NCBI GenBank assembly: GCA_965198325.1 | Contig: CBDAPE010000019.1 | Location: forward strand, 62,001-126,000 | From: CBDAPE01 sp965198325 | GTDB taxonomy: Bacteria; Pseudomonadota; Alphaproteobacteria; UBA828; JAPUJA01 | Direction of reading: 5' to 3' | Length of the DNA: 64,000 nucleotides | Shown here: positions 43,670 through 52,121 of the stretch, piece by piece | Numbering within the stretch: the stretch's first letter is position 1 | Layout of the letters: each line of letters opens with the position of its first letter | Position numbers and translations under genes: made by a program | Notes under the pieces: model-generated | Databases searched by the model: none | What the model was told of the DNA's origin: nothing | Seen by the model: the letters and a program-made list of their open reading frames with translations, nothing else

Positions 43670-44785
43670 CTAAGGGTCGACCGGCTTGTAAGCGCGGTGG
43701 CCGACGATCTGCAGGCCGAATCCCTCGAGCGCGATGACTGGCTTGGGCGAGCTGCTGAGTAGCTCCATCTCGTGGACGCCCAGGTCGCGCAGAATCTGCG
43801 CGCCAATGCCAACCTCGCGGAGCTCGCCCGGGCCCCTATCCGTTTCGCCGTTACGCAGGAGAATGCGTTCGGAGGGATAAGGATCATACTCGAAGATGAG
43901 CACGGCGATGCCCCGGCCCTCCTCGCCGATGGCCGCCAGCGCCGCCTGAAAGTCGCCGTCACGATGTTCGAAGGTGTCCCAGATAACATCGCTCAACAGG
44001 TTGACCGCATGGACCCGGACGAGTACCGGTTCCGGCGTCGTGACATCGCCCTTGACCAGGGCGATGTGCTCAGTCGCGTCGACGTCGTTGCGGTAGACAA
44101 TGGTGCGGAATTCGCCGCCGAAGCGCGAACGGATCGTCGTCTCCGCGGCACGCTTGATCGTCGGGTCGTGGCGCGCCCGATAGGCGATCAGATCGGCGAT
44201 CGAACCCAATTTCAGCGCATGGTGCTGCGCGAAGGCGATGAGCTCCGGCAACCGCGCCATCGTGCCGTCGTCCTTCAAGATCTCGCAGATCACACCGGCC
44301 GGCGCAAGGCCGGCAAGCCGTGCGATATCGACCGCCGCCTCCGTATGGCCTGCCCGCGCGAGCACGCCGCCGGAACGGGCCTCGAGGGGAAACACATGGC
44401 CCGGCGTCGTAATGTCTTCGGCGGTCGAATTCGGATCGATGGCGGTGCGGATTGTCTGGGCCCGGTCGGGTGCGGAGATCCCCGTCGTCACCCCCTCCCT
44501 CGCCTCGATCGAGACCGTAAACGCGGTATCGAACTCCGATGCGTTATGAACCTTTTGTAGCGTCAAGCCCAGCTCGGAAACCCGCTCGCTCGTCAGGGTC
44601 AGGCAAATCAGGCCGCGGCCGTGCTTGGCCATGAAATTGATCACGTCGGGGGTCACCAACTGCGCCGGAATCACGAGGTCGCCTTCGTTCTCCCGGTTCT
44701 CGTCGTCGACGAGGATGATCATGCGGCCGTTGCGGGCCTCTTCGATGATCTCGTCCACGGTGGCGAGTGGGTAACTCTCCGACAT
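43670..44785 (-). CDS. ribBA: RibBA-like dihydroxybutanone phosphate synthase with degenerate GCH II domain
   Basis: A 371-residue protein. Residues 1-205 are a complete 3,4-dihydroxy-2-butanone 4-phosphate synthase, a riboflavin pathway enzyme (LVDDENRENEGDLVIPAQLV, GHVFPLEARSGGVLARAGHTEAAVDIARLAG, GVICEIL). The C-terminal part resembles GTP cyclohydrolase II in length, but where that enzyme has its zinc cysteines (RVHSECLTGD...CDC) this one reads RVHAVNLLSDVIWDTF. Only the first activity is therefore expected. Alphaproteobacterial RibBA proteins often show this loss. Its place in a catabolic operon with a flavin reductase suggests extra flavin supply. Confidence 0.88.
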   Translation of the reverse strand: MSESYPLATVDEIIEEARNGRMIILVDDENRENEGDLVIPAQLVTPDVINFMAKHGRGLICLTLTSERVSELGLTLQKVHNASEFDTAFTVSIEAREGVTTGISAPDRAQTIRTAIDPNSTAEDITTPGHVFPLEARSGGVLARAGHTEAAVDIARLAGLAPAGVICEILKDDGTMARLPELIAFAQHHALKLGSIADLIAYRARHDPTIKRAAETTIRSRFGGEFRTIVYRNDVDATEHIALVKGDVTTPEPVLVRVHAVNLLSDVIWDTFEHRDGDFQAALAAIGEEGRGIAVLIFEYDPYPSERILLRNGETDRGPGELREVGIGAQILRDLGVHEMELLSSSPKPVIALEGFGLQIVGHRAYKPVDP

Positions 44786-44829
44786 AATAATCCTTGTTCG
44801 TTGGACCCGAATAAGAGCCGACGCTCGCG

Positions 44830-45942
44830 TCAGCCCTGCCCCTCGGCGTCGCGCCGTCGCTGGGTCGCAGCCATCCCGAATTCGTCCGGCTTCTCCTCGC
44901 CGACTTCACGGTAATAGCGCTCGGGCACCTTGGTGGGGTCTTTATAGACGATCCAGGCGCATTTCGGGTTGGGATCGTCCGACGGCCAGACCGGCGGCTC
45001 GATCACGCGGGCGGGATAGCCCAGCAGCTGGATCGGCTTACGCTGGCCGAGCTGGCAGCAATGGGTGCAATAGAGGCAGACACCCTTGCGGTTCCAGCTC
45101 CAATCGTGCTCTTCCTCGGCGATCGCGTGATTGAACGGCGGCTCGACGCGCGCAGCCAGGCGCTGGTCCGGGTCGGGCCGCATGGTGCGCCCGCCCGAGC
45201 CGCAGGGATCGAACTCGAAACGCCAGCGGTCCTCTTCCTCGACAACGCGGATATCACCCATCCGCCCAGGCCCGCTGAGATGCCCGCGCAGCGCGAACAC
45301 TGCCATATGCATCATCTCATCCAGTGAGTCCGCCCACGGTCGCCTGTCGATATCGAAACGCCCGTAGGCCGGGTACATGGAGCCCATCAAATCGTCCCAG
45401 ATGGCGATGGTGTGCTCCTCGCCGAGATGACGCGCGACGGCTGCAAACAGGCCGCAGACCCAATCGCATTTACGATCGTGGAATTGGAGCCAGGTGACGC
45501 GTGCGGTTTCCAACAGGTCGAGCCCGTCTGACCCGCCACCCGCGCGACATAGTACGACGAAGCGGTCGATCAGGTCGCGATAGGCCTGCCAGCCGGCCTC
45601 CGGGTCGAACGGCGTGCCGTCGGGCATGTCGAGCAGCGCTCGGATCTGTCGAATTTCGTCCTCGACGACCGCGTCGTCGACCCCGTGAGCGCGCATGTAT
45701 TCCGGGATCGACTCGATCCCCGCGCCGTAGACTTCGTGGCCCTCGACCGCCTCTTCCACCGTGTAGCGCGCGAGATCCGCCGCGTCCTCGAAACGGCTTT
45801 CCTCGAACGCCTGCGCAGCCAGGCGGAAGGTCGAAATGCCCTGCTCGTCCCAGCCGCCACGACGGACCAACCCGCCAAAGCCCTCGTGATGGACCAGCGG
45901 GCCGTCATCGCGCGCCTTCAGGGTCGGATCGACCTGGCTCAT
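44830..45942 (-). CDS. Unrecognised cysteine-rich protein, possibly metal-binding
   Basis: A 370-residue soluble protein I cannot assign. The N-terminal half is acidic and helical. The C-terminal half has ARG-rich DPCGSGGRTMRPDPDQRL (about residues 246-263) and then KGVCLYCTHCCQLGQ near residues 288-302, a CxxCxxCC cluster that could hold a metal or Fe-S centre; KCAWIVYKDP follows. DRKCDWVCGLFAAVARHLG near residue 157 adds two more Cys. It lies 28 bases after an SDR gene and 44 before ribBA, so it is firmly inside the operon. No signal peptide or membrane segment is visible. Confidence 0.85.
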   Translation of the reverse strand: MSQVDPTLKARDDGPLVHHEGFGGLVRRGGWDEQGISTFRLAAQAFEESRFEDAADLARYTVEEAVEGHEVYGAGIESIPEYMRAHGVDDAVVEDEIRQIRALLDMPDGTPFDPEAGWQAYRDLIDRFVVLCRAGGGSDGLDLLETARVTWLQFHDRKCDWVCGLFAAVARHLGEEHTIAIWDDLMGSMYPAYGRFDIDRRPWADSLDEMMHMAVFALRGHLSGPGRMGDIRVVEEEDRWRFEFDPCGSGGRTMRPDPDQRLAARVEPPFNHAIAEEEHDWSWNRKGVCLYCTHCCQLGQRKPIQLLGYPARVIEPPVWPSDDPNPKCAWIVYKDPTKVPERYYREVGEEKPDEFGMAATQRRRDAEGQG

Positions 45943-45970
45943 CGTGCAAAAATCCGTTTGGGTGCTCGGG

Positions 45971-46750
45971 TCAGCATAGCTTGGCCATCAGGCCGCCATC
46001 GACCATCAATTCCGTGCCCGTGATAAACGACGCCTCGTCCGAGAGCAAGAACAGACAGGCGTTGGAAATATCCTTGGGCGTACCGACCCGGTTGATCGGC
46101 GTGCGCTTCGCCATTTTCTCGATGCGCCCTTCCTGCTGGTAGATGGCGTCGGTCATCGGCGTCCAGATGGCGCCGGGGCAGATGGAGTTGGAGCGGATGT
46201 TCTCGCGCCCGTGCGAGAGCGCGATTGCGCGGGAGAGCGAGATCACCCCGGCCTTCGAGATCTGATAGGCGTCGAGCGCACCGGCTTCCATAAGATTGTC
46301 GTGGGAGCGGGCGCCGGAAACACTGGCGATGTGAACCAGTGCGCCGCCGCCGCGTTCGCGCATATGGGGCACCGCGTGACGCGAAATCAACGCCGCCGCC
46401 TCGAGGTTGATCTTCATGGTCTTTTCCCAGACCGACCAGGGGAGATCGACCACTGAACCGTCATCGTCGTCGCTGCCTCCGAAAAAGGCAATGCCCGCGA
46501 CGTTCGCGACGTAGTCCAACCCGCCCAGAAACTCGACCGCCCGGTCGCACAGACCATTCACAAACCCGTCGTCGGACAGGTCGCCCGGGATATAGAGCCG
46601 CCGATCGCCGAACCTTGCGAAGCCCTCGGGCTCGGGCTTGATATCGACCAGGGCAACTCTGACCCCGGCCTCGAGCAGATCGAGTCCGACCTGCTCGCCG
46701 ATGCCGCCGCCAACACCGGTAACGATAGCGCATTTACCATCAAAATTCAT
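45971..46750 (-). CDS. SDR family NAD(P)-dependent oxidoreductase
   Basis: A 259-residue classical SDR. MNFDGKCAIVTGVGGGIGEQ opens the Rossmann fold, NVAG lies in the middle, and HIASVSGARSHDNLMEAGALDAYQISKAG holds the catalytic Ser and Tyr-x3-Lys. ASFITGTELMVDGGLMAKLC ends it. ATG 46750 is preferred over ATG 46765 because GGAAGAG sits 6 to 12 bases before it. It lies between the intact GS-like gene (52 bases upstream) and the cysteine-rich gene. Confidence 0.9.
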   Translation of the reverse strand: MNFDGKCAIVTGVGGGIGEQVGLDLLEAGVRVALVDIKPEPEGFARFGDRRLYIPGDLSDDGFVNGLCDRAVEFLGGLDYVANVAGIAFFGGSDDDDGSVVDLPWSVWEKTMKINLEAAALISRHAVPHMRERGGGALVHIASVSGARSHDNLMEAGALDAYQISKAGVISLSRAIALSHGRENIRSNSICPGAIWTPMTDAIYQQEGRIEKMAKRTPINRVGTPKDISNACLFLLSDEASFITGTELMVDGGLMAKLC

Positions 46751-46802
46751 TTCATTCTCTTCCATTGGGCGGTGACGATCGCGCCCGTTTCGTCATCGTT
46801 TG

Positions 46803-48233
46803 TTACGCCGACTGGAAATAGCGGTCGAGCTCCCATTCGGTGACCTTATCGCCCAGCTTGCGCTTGCCCCACGATTCGAGCTCGGCCTCAGTCTTGTAAA
46901 GTACGCGGTTGACCAAGTCGTCGCCGAGATAGCTGCGGGCGGTCTTCGACTTGCGCAGTGCCGTAGCTGAGCCCTTCAGGTTCGTTGATAGGGGCTTCCA
47001 GCGCGGGTCCTTGAGATCGGGCGTGCCCTCCTGGGGCTTCTTCGGCTTGAGCTTGTTCTCGATGCCGTAGAGCCCGCCCGCAAGCATCGCCGAGACCGAG
47101 AGGTAGGGATTGACGTCGGCGCCCGGCGTGCGGTTCTCGAAGCGGTAGGTCGAGGGCGACGTGCCCTTGATGAAGCGCATGGCGCAGCACTTGTTGTCGT
47201 AGCCCCAGGCGTTGCATTCGGGGGTCCAGTGGCTGACGTCGACCCGACGGTAGGCGTTCATGGTCGTGCGCATGAGCAAATGGAAGTCGGGCAAGGTTTC
47301 ACAAATTCCCGCCACGAATTGTCCGCCGATTTTCGAAAGATCGCCCGTCTTGGGGTCGTAAAGGAGGGGCTTGCCGTTCTTCCACAGGGAGACATGGTGA
47401 TGACCGCCGCAGGCGTATTCGTCCGCGCGCGGCATCGTCATAAAGGTTATGATATAGCCGGCCTCGCCCATCATTTGCTTGAAGTAGAGCTTGGAGCGCA
47501 TCGCTGCATCTGCGGCCTTGAGCGCCGACTGCGGACGCATGGCGTATTCCAGCGAACCCATACCGAGCTCGGTGTGAAACACCTCGACCGGCAGTCCGAT
47601 CCCTTCCATCCGCCGCATGAACTCCTCAGCGTAAGGGAAGTAACTCGGATTCTTGTGGAATGACCAGAAATCGGGTATCGCGCCCAGCGGCTCCAGCTCG
47701 TCGTAACGCTTCTCGCGGAGCAATTGCTCGTCGATCTTGTAAGCGTAGACCTCATACTCGACGCCCATGCGCACCTCGATGCCGAGCTTGTCGTAGCGTT
47801 TGACGAGGCTCTTCAGCACGTTACGTGGGCAGTACATGTTGGGCGTACCGTCCTCGTAATAGGCGTCGCAAATCACCGACGTTCTCTGGGGCTGCCACGG
47901 CCACTGGCACAGGGTGTCGAGATCGGGAATCGCATAGACGTTGGGAAAGCCATCTTCGAAATTGGCGTAATCGGGCGCAACAAACACATCGGGGCCGTAG
48001 GTCACGGCGAAATAGACGTTGGAGAAACCAACGCCGGCGGGTGAAAGCCGATCGATCTGGGTCATTTTGCCCTGAGGCAGGCCCTGATAGTTGATGATCT
48101 CGTAATACGTAAACTCGGCGCCCTTGGCCTTCAACTTTCGGATGGCGTCACGATGCTTCCGCTTCGCGGCCGCCATCTTCGCCGGGGCGAAGATTCCGCC
48201 CGGTTTGCCGACCTGTACCCGCCTTTGTGCCAT
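46803..48233 (-). CDS. Glutamine-synthetase-like ligase (gamma-glutamyl-amine type)
   Basis: A 476-residue GS-family protein, complete to the C-terminal VTEWELDRYFQSA. The metal-site Glu region VRMGVEYEVYAY, GGHHHVSLWKNGK and RFENRTPGADVNPYLSVSAMLAGG are present. The protein lacks the adenylylation Tyr context of GlnA, and the family also contains gamma-glutamylputrescine, gamma-glutamylanilide and gamma-glutamylmethylamide synthetases. Position as first gene of a flavin-monooxygenase-type operon makes ligation of glutamate to an amine substrate more likely than nitrogen assimilation. The leader has a hairpin and two perfect palindromes upstream. Confidence 0.87.
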   Translation of the reverse strand: MAQRRVQVGKPGGIFAPAKMAAAKRKHRDAIRKLKAKGAEFTYYEIINYQGLPQGKMTQIDRLSPAGVGFSNVYFAVTYGPDVFVAPDYANFEDGFPNVYAIPDLDTLCQWPWQPQRTSVICDAYYEDGTPNMYCPRNVLKSLVKRYDKLGIEVRMGVEYEVYAYKIDEQLLREKRYDELEPLGAIPDFWSFHKNPSYFPYAEEFMRRMEGIGLPVEVFHTELGMGSLEYAMRPQSALKAADAAMRSKLYFKQMMGEAGYIITFMTMPRADEYACGGHHHVSLWKNGKPLLYDPKTGDLSKIGGQFVAGICETLPDFHLLMRTTMNAYRRVDVSHWTPECNAWGYDNKCCAMRFIKGTSPSTYRFENRTPGADVNPYLSVSAMLAGGLYGIENKLKPKKPQEGTPDLKDPRWKPLSTNLKGSATALRKSKTARSYLGDDLVNRVLYKTEAELESWGKRKLGDKVTEWELDRYFQSA

Positions 48234-48249
48234 TTCTATTTTTCCCTTC

Positions 48250-48267
48250 CCCGCGATTTATCGCGGG
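48250..48267 (-). promoter_or_regulatory. Hairpin in the leader of the GS-like gene
   Basis: CCCGCGATTTATCGCGGG is an 8-bp perfect stem with a 2-base loop, 16 bases before the ATG of the GS-like gene on the minus strand. On the plus strand it is followed by TTTT and resembles a short intrinsic terminator, but no plus-strand gene ends here. A role in translation of the ligase is possible. Confidence 0.4.
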
Positions 48268-48373
48268 TTTTCGCTTGATGCCGTGCCAGTCCATCCCGGC
48301 GATTGCAAAGTCTTGTGACGCTCTAAGGTTCAACTCTAGAACGGCATCACGCGAGTCTCTTGAATTTGACGGA

Positions 48374-48389
48374 TCGGGTTAACCCGATG
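48374..48389. promoter_or_regulatory. Perfect 16-bp palindrome, candidate operator
   Basis: ATCGGGTTAACCCGAT is perfectly self-complementary. It lies about 140 bases upstream of the GS-like gene in an intergenic region, beside a second palindrome at 48410-48428. The GntR-family gene at 49467 is the nearest regulator and is a plausible binder. Confidence 0.45.
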
Positions 48390-48409
48390 AATTGCCCATA
48401 GGTTGGACC

Positions 48410-48428
48410 ATTGAATGGCATTCAATGC
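48410..48428. promoter_or_regulatory. Perfect 19-bp palindrome, candidate operator
   Basis: CATTGAATG-G-CATTCAATG has two 9-base arms around one base. It lies 176 bases upstream of the GS-like operon and 50 bases past the end of the broken hydrolase gene. Such symmetry by chance is unlikely in 240 bases of intergenic DNA. FadR-type GntR regulators bind short palindromes of this kind. Confidence 0.5.
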
Positions 48429-48477
48429 GCCGTTGGCCGGCAAGTCAAGGCTCCGAGCCCGAAAGATGCTCGGAATA

Positions 48478-49316
48478 TCAATCGCTTGCCGCGTTGGCCG
48501 CCGCGTCGAGATGGCTCGAATAGACATCGAAATGGCCGCAATCGACTTCGACCAGGCGTTTTGGCTCGCCCGCCCGTGAGAACACCTGTTTCTGGTCGTC
48601 CACCGGCGTGACCACGTCCTGCTTTGCGACGATCATCAGCAGGGGCGTGGGTGCAATGCGGTCAATAAATACGTCGGGTTCGTACTCGAAAATCAGTTTC
48701 CGGCTGCGCAAGGTCAACGCGTTGACGAATGCACCCGTTGGATCGGTCGCCGCGACCCACATTGCCTCGACCGAATCCGGTTCCGCGACGGAGGTCATCA
48801 CCGGTGGCTCGCTCCGTGCCCGGGCTTCACGATCGGCGAGGCAGTCTGCGCGGAGCGCGTCGAGTTCCGCCGGCGAGAGCCAGCTCTGCAGTGTGCGATA
48901 GCCCGAGATCAGGGGTGCCTGGGCAACCACGCATTTGACCCGCCGGTCGATTGCCCCCACGACGATGGCGTGACCGCCCGAATAGCTTGTTCCCCAGAGG
49001 CCGATCCGCTCGGGATCGGTTCCGGGCACGGTTCGCGCAAAGGTGATGGCATCGCGCATGTCGTGAACCTGCTGCCAGGGATCGGCTTCCTGACGAGGTT
49101 CGCCCTGACTCCGTCCGAAATTGCGCTGGTCATAGAGCAGGGCGGCCAAGCCCGCCTCGGCAAAGCGCTCGGCAAAGGCATCGAGGTTCATGTCGATGAC
49201 CTGGGTAAGACCCGGCGACATGACGATCAGCGGCGGCGCTCCTTGTCGTCAGGTGGCCGGAAAAGCCGGCCCGCCAGGGTCCCACCCTCGACCATGAACT
49301 CGATATTGCAAGCCAT
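48478..49316 (-). pseudogene. Alpha/beta hydrolase with N-terminal frameshift
   Basis: A dienelactone-hydrolase-like alpha/beta hydrolase. The main frame (from about 49237 down) has LLYDQRNFGRSQGE, the nucleophile motif GLWGTSYSGGHA, TPLLMIVAKQDVVTP for the Asp and DCGHFDVYSS for the His. The true start appears to be ATG 49316, with a GGGGAAGAGG ribosome site, reading MACNIEFMVEGGTLAGRLFRPPDD. One base is missing near 49240-49243 (AAGGAG where AAGGGAG is expected), joining RPPDDK to GAPPLIVMSPG. Restored length is 279 residues. The internal ATG 49221 has no ribosome site. The gap may be real or an assembly error. Confidence 0.75.
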
Positions 49317-49466
49317 GACGGCCTCTTCCCCTGCCTTGATCTCCAACCCGCCGAATGTCGGCCCCTTGTGAGTTCCGACAGCCCGTGAATTATCGTTTAT
49401 TATGGCGCAACCGTCGGCGCACGACGAAGAAGAGGTTCATCCACGGCGACGAGCAGAGGCGACCAG

Positions 49467-50228
49467 GTGACCGAATTCACGCCGATCATTGCGAGTGCAA
49501 CCTACGAGATCGTCGCCGATAACATCCGGCGCGCGATTATGCTGGGCCGTTTCGTACCCGGCGAAAAGCTGCCGCGCGAGCGGGAGCTTGCGCGCCAACT
49601 CAACGTCTCCCGCGCAACCCTGCGCGAAGCGATCCGCATCCTCGTCGCCGAGGACCTTGTCGAAATCAAACGCGGTGCGACCGGCGGCAGCCTCGTTCGC
49701 GAACAGGAAATCAGTCCGGAAGAATACCGCCGGCTGCACGGCGAGCAGGAAGACACAATCGAGAACGTCTGCGCATATCGGCTCGCGATCGAGGCCGCAA
49801 GCGCCCGACAGGCGGCCATGCGGCGGACGGAAACGGATCTCCAGGGCCTCTATACGCTGGTCAAGCGGATGAACGGTCTGACCGCGACGGCCGCGAGCCG
49901 TAACGACCGGGCCAATCTGCCGTTGTTCATGTCAGCCGATGCCTCGTTTCACATCGGCATTGCCCAGGCATCCAAGAATCCATTCTTCGTGCCAGCGGTG
50001 GAGGAAATTCGGATCGCCATGTGGATGCCCGTCGCAGCGCTGTTCACCCATATCGAGAGTGACGCGAACGATCATCACGAGACGATCTACCAGGCGATCG
50101 AAAGCCAGGACGCGGAAACGGCAGTACGCGAAATGGTTTCCCATGTGGAAATGCAGCGCGATCAGACGCGGCGCTGCATGTTCGATGCGTACAGCGAAGC
50201 CCCGGATCGGGTCTCGGGACTCAAGTAA
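49467..50228 (+). CDS. GntR/FadR family transcriptional regulator (FCD domain)
   Basis: A 253-residue regulator with a GTG start. The winged helix-turn-helix is at about residues 10-75 (IVADNIRRAIMLGRFVPGEKLPRERELARQLNVSRATLREAIRIL), followed by an all-helical FCD effector domain with FHIGIAQASKNPFF and the metal-ligand His in HHETIYQAI. It is divergent from the broken hydrolase gene and converges with an SDR gene. It is the only regulator inside the GS/flavin region and the likely controller of it. Confidence 0.92.
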   Translation: MTEFTPIIASATYEIVADNIRRAIMLGRFVPGEKLPRERELARQLNVSRATLREAIRILVAEDLVEIKRGATGGSLVREQEISPEEYRRLHGEQEDTIENVCAYRLAIEAASARQAAMRRTETDLQGLYTLVKRMNGLTATAASRNDRANLPLFMSADASFHIGIAQASKNPFFVPAVEEIRIAMWMPVAALFTHIESDANDHHETIYQAIESQDAETAVREMVSHVEMQRDQTRRCMFDAYSEAPDRVSGLK

Positions 50229-50235
50229 CCGATCA

Positions 50236-51030
50236 TCAGGCGCCAACCGCTGGCAAAGCGGTTAGCCCGCCATCGACGATGATTTCCGTGCCAGTGACGT
50301 AATTTGCGAGATCCGAGAGCAGGAAGAGGCAAACATTGGCGATATCTTCGGGCGTGGCGATACGCTTGAGGGGCACCAGCTGCGACGCCTTCTCCTTCTG
50401 CCCGACCTCGGCCAACCAGCGAAAATCGTTCATTGGCGTGTCGACGTAGCCGGGCAGCACGGCGTTCGAGCGAATGTTTTCGTCCGCCAGCTGGATCGCG
50501 AGCGATTTCGAGAGAGCGACGATACCCGCCTTCGAGACGGCGTAACCGTCCTGTGGTTGAAGATCGCCCCGCAGGCCCTGGATCGACGAAAAATGGACCA
50601 TCGCGCCGCACCCGGTCTTGCGAATCCACGGCGCAGCGGCGCGTGCCGTATTGGCCATGCCCGTGAGGTTGGTTTGAAGGACTTCTCGCCAACCCTCCAT
50701 GTCGCCCTCGAGAACCGAGCCATCCCGATCCCAGATGTTGGCCCCGTGAACATTGGCAAGTCCATCGAGCCGCCCGACCCGGTCATGGGCGCTTCCCATG
50801 ACCTGCGCGACGCGCGCTTCGTCGGTGACGTCAAGCTGCACAATGGCGACGTGGCCGGGTCCTCCCCTGAGCGCTTCCGGCCGGGTTGCCCTGAAGATCG
50901 CGGTGACGTCGGCGCCATGCGCAAGCAGGCCCTGGGCGACAGCGAAGCCGATGCCCCGGCCCGCGCCGGTCACGACGAAATGTCGCCCGGCAAAGCCTGC
51001 GGCTTTGCCAAATGCCGCGATGTCGCTCAC
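50236..51030 (-). CDS. SDR family NAD(P)-dependent oxidoreductase
   Basis: A 264-residue classical SDR. HFVVTGAGRGIGFAVAQGLL is at residues 17-36. The usual NNAG appears as ANVHG, an uncommon variant. SSIQGLRGDLQPQDGYAVSKAG holds the catalytic Ser and Tyr-x3-Lys, and NYVTGTEIIVDGGL closes the fold. It directly follows the alpha/beta hydrolase gene with one base between them, so they form a two-gene unit. Confidence 0.9.
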   Translation of the reverse strand: MSDIAAFGKAAGFAGRHFVVTGAGRGIGFAVAQGLLAHGADVTAIFRATRPEALRGGPGHVAIVQLDVTDEARVAQVMGSAHDRVGRLDGLANVHGANIWDRDGSVLEGDMEGWREVLQTNLTGMANTARAAAPWIRKTGCGAMVHFSSIQGLRGDLQPQDGYAVSKAGIVALSKSLAIQLADENIRSNAVLPGYVDTPMNDFRWLAEVGQKEKASQLVPLKRIATPEDIANVCLFLLSDLANYVTGTEIIVDGGLTALPAVGA

Positions 51031-51031
51031 C

Positions 51032-51964
51032 TCAGGCGCCCAGGCCGTGTTTGACCGCCTCGCCGCAGGCGGCAGTGGCCTCGTCTGCTTCGTCGAGGAT
51101 CGTTCGCAGCAGGGTAAAGCCGTGGATCATGTCCTCGTAGCAGCGATATTCCACGTCCACGCCCGCCTCCTTCAGCCGATCGGCATAGGCCATGCCCTCG
51201 TCGCGCAAGGGGTCGAAGCCCGCGGTAATCACGTAAGCCGGCGGCAGGTTCGAATGATCGTGCGCGCGCAGGGGCGAAGCCAGAGGGTTGGCAATATCGT
51301 CTTCCGATCGCAGGTAGCTCGCGACATAGAAAGGCATGGAATCGAGCCAGTAGCCCTTGGAAAAGGCACGCGCTGAGTCGGTGTCCGCCTTCATGTCGGT
51401 GTTGGGGTAGATCAACAGCTGAAACTTGATCGGCGGCCCGCCTGCGTCCCGGGCCATCAGGGTCACCGCACAAGCCATGTTACCACCGGCGCTGTCGCCA
51501 CCAACTGCGAGTCGTGCCGGATCGGCACCGACGTCGGCAGCGTTTTCCGAGAGCCACGTGGTGGTGGCATAACAGTCCTCGACCGCATCGGGAAACTTGC
51601 TTTCCGGCGCCAGACGATAGTCCACGGACGCGACCAGACAGTCCGAGCCATTGGCCATGATCCGGCAACCGGAATCGTGAGTCTCGATATTGCCGCGGAT
51701 GTAGCCGCCGCCATGGAAGTAGACCAGAATCGGTCGGGGTTCGTCGGACCAACCCGGCTCGTAAAGCCGGACGGTAATCGGTCCACCCGGCCCCGGCACC
51801 TCGATATCACGGACGCCGTGTATTACCGGTTTTTCGCCGTCGACCGACCCAAGAGCGGAATCGAATTCCGCCCGCGCATCGTCGGGCGTCATGTCCTCGA
51901 CGGGTGTCTCGTTCGGATCGGCGGGTGCGTCGAGCAGCGCCCTCAGTTTCGGGTGGGGTTCCAT
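51032..51964 (-). CDS. HSL-type alpha/beta hydrolase
   Basis: A 310-residue hydrolase of the hormone-sensitive lipase family. The oxyanion-hole motif YFHGGGYIRGN lies near residue 83, the nucleophile GGDSAGGN near residue 156, Asp in FDPLRDEGM and His in MIHGF near residue 284. The length is normal. Such enzymes hydrolyse small esters or amides in the cytoplasm. It precedes an SDR gene by one base and follows the luciferase-like monooxygenase gene by 157 bases on the same strand, so it may act on an oxidised product. Confidence 0.91.
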   Translation of the reverse strand: MEPHPKLRALLDAPADPNETPVEDMTPDDARAEFDSALGSVDGEKPVIHGVRDIEVPGPGGPITVRLYEPGWSDEPRPILVYFHGGGYIRGNIETHDSGCRIMANGSDCLVASVDYRLAPESKFPDAVEDCYATTTWLSENAADVGADPARLAVGGDSAGGNMACAVTLMARDAGGPPIKFQLLIYPNTDMKADTDSARAFSKGYWLDSMPFYVASYLRSEDDIANPLASPLRAHDHSNLPPAYVITAGFDPLRDEGMAYADRLKEAGVDVEYRCYEDMIHGFTLLRTILDEADEATAACGEAVKHGLGA

Positions 51965-52121
51965 GATCGCCTCGATGACCGTTCGGTTGTCCTTGAGCCT
52001 CGCTCGTTATCAGGTCGGTGCCAGGCGGGTCAAGACCGCCGGCCCCGACAGCGACGCGGCGGCGCCCGAATGAACCCCGCCGCATCTTTCGTTCGGTACC
52101 GCCCGGACTACCGAGGGCGTT

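Noticed and set aside
44786..44829. FMN riboswitch upstream of the RibBA-like gene.
   Set aside because: Only 44 bases separate it from the upstream gene, too few for the aptamer.
48250..48271. Intrinsic terminator on the plus strand.
   Set aside because: No plus-strand gene ends upstream of it; it lies in the leader of a minus-strand gene, so I list it as a leader hairpin.
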